A DNA stretch of 17,833 nucleotides. Origin: Dehalococcoidia bacterium (GTDB taxonomy: Bacteria > Chloroflexota > Dehalococcoidia > SAR202 > UBA11138). Where the stretch lies: NCBI GenBank assembly GCA_012270625.1, contig JAAXHZ010000113.1, positions 1-17,833 of the forward strand, given 5' to 3'. This document shows positions 16,301-17,833 of this stretch, piece by piece. The notes below the pieces were generated by a model. That model saw only the letters and a list, made by a program, of their open reading frames with translations. It did not search any database and was not told the DNA's origin. The position numbers were made by a program, and so were the translations under genes. Each line of letters starts with the position of its first letter. The stretch's first letter is position 1.

Positions 16301-17833
16301 TCAGACGTAGCCGTTCCTCCGGTCCCACGAATCCGACTGAGGGGATCGCAGCTTGGGGTCGCCGTATCCGCCGCCGCCCGATGATAGCGCGACGATCCGG
16401 TCTCCCGGTTTGACCACCACGCCGGTCTGCTTGGTACGCAGCACGGTCTCGACACCCTCAGAGACGATCGAGTACCTGTGCGGGAGGCCAGGCTCGCCAC
16501 CCAGCACACCGAAGGGAGGCACTATGGCCCCGTCGCCGGCGGTGTTGAGCAGCGCGTCGCCATCACCCTCATAGACGATTTCGCACACGGCTCCGAGCCC
16601 GCCCCGCCACTCGCCGTTCCCGGCTGAGCCAGGTCTCAGCTCATGGTTCACAACGAACAGCGGGAACCGCTCCTCTGTGACCTCCACGCTGTTGGCTCGA
16701 ATACCACCAGCCACGTTCACTTCACCGACGCAGCTCCATCCGTCGTGACCCATGGACGCGCCGCCGCCGCCTCTGGCCATGAAGAAGTGCCACAGGAAAG
16801 ACTCGCCGGTTCTTGGGTCTATCCCCGTGATGGCGTAGCGCAATCGGCGAGAGAAACCCGCGTTTACAGCCTCCGGCACCGCCTGAGCGAGAGCCTTGAA
16901 GATCGCCTCGACTATCTCCTCCGCGCAGTGGTTTGTGCTCATGCACACTGGCGCGGGAGAGTCGGCATTGACTATCAGTCCACTGGGAGCGATCACCTTC
17001 AGAGGACCCATCGAGCCATCGTTCTTCGGAACGTCATAAGGTGCCAGGTACATGATGGCCGCGTGTGCCAGCGACCTGGTGTTGGCGTAGGCGCTGTTGA
17101 TGAATCCGGTGACTTGCCGGGCCGACTCGCTCAGGTCGATGGTCAGCGTGTCCCCAGCGACGGTGACCTTGGCCCTTATGGGAATCAGCTCGGAGTCGAA
17201 CCCGTCGTCGTCCACGAACGACTCTCCAAAGTACTCGCCATCAGGCCAGGCCGAAATGAAACTTCTGACCTGCGCCTCGGTCGCATCGAGAATTCCATCC
17301 ACGATACGCATGAGCCTGTCCGCGCCGTAGTGATCCGCGAGTTCTCGAATCCGCCTCTCGGCCGTCAGCACGGACCCTATCTGCGCGTTGAGATCGCCAA
17401 GGAAGTTCTTCGGGTATCTGACGTTGGCCGCCATCATCTGCATGAGGTCGTCGCGGGGGACGTCACGATCGTGGATCCTGAGCGGCGGGATGCGCAGCCC
17501 CTCGTGGAAGATCTCGCTGGCCGAGGGGTTGTAGCCTCCGTGGGTTCCTCCACCGACATCCGTGTGATGCGCCCTGTTCACCGTCATGAACGCCAGCTTC
17601 CCATCCACGAACACCGGCCGAATCACCGTGAGGTCCGGCAGGTGGGATCCTCCGAAGTAGGGATCGTTAAGCAGGAACACGTCACCCGGCGCGATGCCGT
17701 CACCGAAGTAGTCCAGCACGGCGCGCCCGGCAACGGGGAGCGCGCTGACGTGTACCGGTATGCCCTCACCCTGCGCCACAAGCCTGCACTGCGCGTCCAA
17801 GATCGCCGTCGAAAAGTCCCTGCTGGCGTTCAG
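16301..17833 (-). CDS. Hydantoinase B / oxoprolinase-family protein (5' partial)
   Basis: 510 residues of a HyuB-family subunit, with the frame open to the right edge, so the N-terminus is missing. The family forms N-methylhydantoinase, 5-oxoprolinase or acetone-carboxylase-type complexes with HyuA, performing ATP-driven ring opening or carboxylation. Motifs seen: NASRDFSTAILDAQ at the edge, LVAQGEGIPVHVSAL, LLNDPYFGGSHLPDLTVIRPVF, VNRAHHTDVGGGTHGGYNPSASEIFHEGLRIPPL, GDLNAQIGSV, and the C-terminal GDRIVALSSGGGGYGDP. The first visible codon lies upstream of the first in-frame TTG, and the edge sequence is itself conserved family sequence, which supports the partial call. HyuA would be expected beyond the window. 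Substrate is not predictable. Confidence 0.92.
   Translation of the reverse strand: MNASRDFSTAILDAQCRLVAQGEGIPVHVSALPVAGRAVLDYFGDGIAPGDVFLLNDPYFGGSHLPDLTVIRPVFVDGKLAFMTVNRAHHTDVGGGTHGGYNPSASEIFHEGLRIPPLRIHDRDVPRDDLMQMMAANVRYPKNFLGDLNAQIGSVLTAERRIRELADHYGADRLMRIVDGILDATEAQVRSFISAWPDGEYFGESFVDDDGFDSELIPIRAKVTVAGDTLTIDLSESARQVTGFINSAYANTRSLAHAAIMYLAPYDVPKNDGSMGPLKVIAPSGLIVNADSPAPVCMSTNHCAEEIVEAIFKALAQAVPEAVNAGFSRRLRYAITGIDPRTGESFLWHFFMARGGGGASMGHDGWSCVGEVNVAGGIRANSVEVTEERFPLFVVNHELRPGSAGNGEWRGGLGAVCEIVYEGDGDALLNTAGDGAIVPPFGVLGGEPGLPHRYSIVSEGVETVLRTKQTGVVVKPGDRIVALSSGGGGYGDPKLRSPQSDSWDRRNGYV

Overview
The window is a gene-dense, fairly GC-rich stretch of a bacterial chromosome. It has short intergenic gaps, Shine-Dalgarno-led starts and frequent GTG starts. 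The gene mix includes an Rv0121-type F420-class PPOX protein, a DUF2851 protein, TPR lipoproteins with Pro/Thr linkers, a hydantoinase-type amidohydrolase, HyuB and a selenoprotein SelD. This mix fits a Chloroflexota lineage (SAR202/Dehalococcoidia-like) best. The assignment is an inference from gene content; no rRNA or marker phylogeny is available here.

Layout. (1) 1-1761, minus: a CCA-adding enzyme / poly(A) polymerase cut by the left edge, preceded by an HpcH/HpaI-type class II aldolase. (2) 1904-2395, plus: a zinc-ribbon Nudix hydrolase, divergent from the aldolase; the two promoters overlap. (3) 2392-5835, minus: a directon running from an internally deleted MBL-fold gene through a PPOX/F420-class protein, a TPR lipoprotein and an MFS transporter to a HAD phosphatase. 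(4) 5986-7416, plus: a dihydropyrimidinase/D-hydantoinase-like amidohydrolase with a near-consensus sigma70 promoter, back to back with the promoter of region 3. (5) 7455-8710, plus: a MITE-like 161-bp element lying in the leader of selD, then selD itself with an in-frame UGA at the catalytic cysteine position and a bacterial SECIS-like hairpin. argS follows at 8751-10427. (6) 10451-10966, minus: a gamma-carbonic-anhydrase-family protein, divergent from a TPR lipoprotein (11177-11752, plus). (7) 11694-17833, minus: a directon of HyuB (5' end outside the window), an AXE1-like alpha/beta hydrolase, a paralogue that has lost its catalytic triad, an ATZ/TRZ-type amidohydrolase and a DUF2851 protein.

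The strongest observation is the selenocysteine-containing selenophosphate synthetase. Read with UGA as a stop, the gene loses its catalytic N-terminus and would be called from an internal GTG. Read as selenocysteine, it gives a full-length 353-residue SelD whose residues align with E. coli SelD, including the position of Cys17. The organism therefore should have a selenocysteine decoding system (SelA, SelB, tRNA-Sec) elsewhere.

Other points worth a look are the paired active and inactive esterase-like proteins, the MBL-fold gene that appears to be an N-terminus joined to its own C-terminus, and unusual active-site residues in both amidohydrolases. Hydantoinase-type and HyuB genes plus an ATZ/TRZ amidohydrolase suggest breakdown of cyclic amides or other N-heterocycles, but no substrate can be named from sequence alone.
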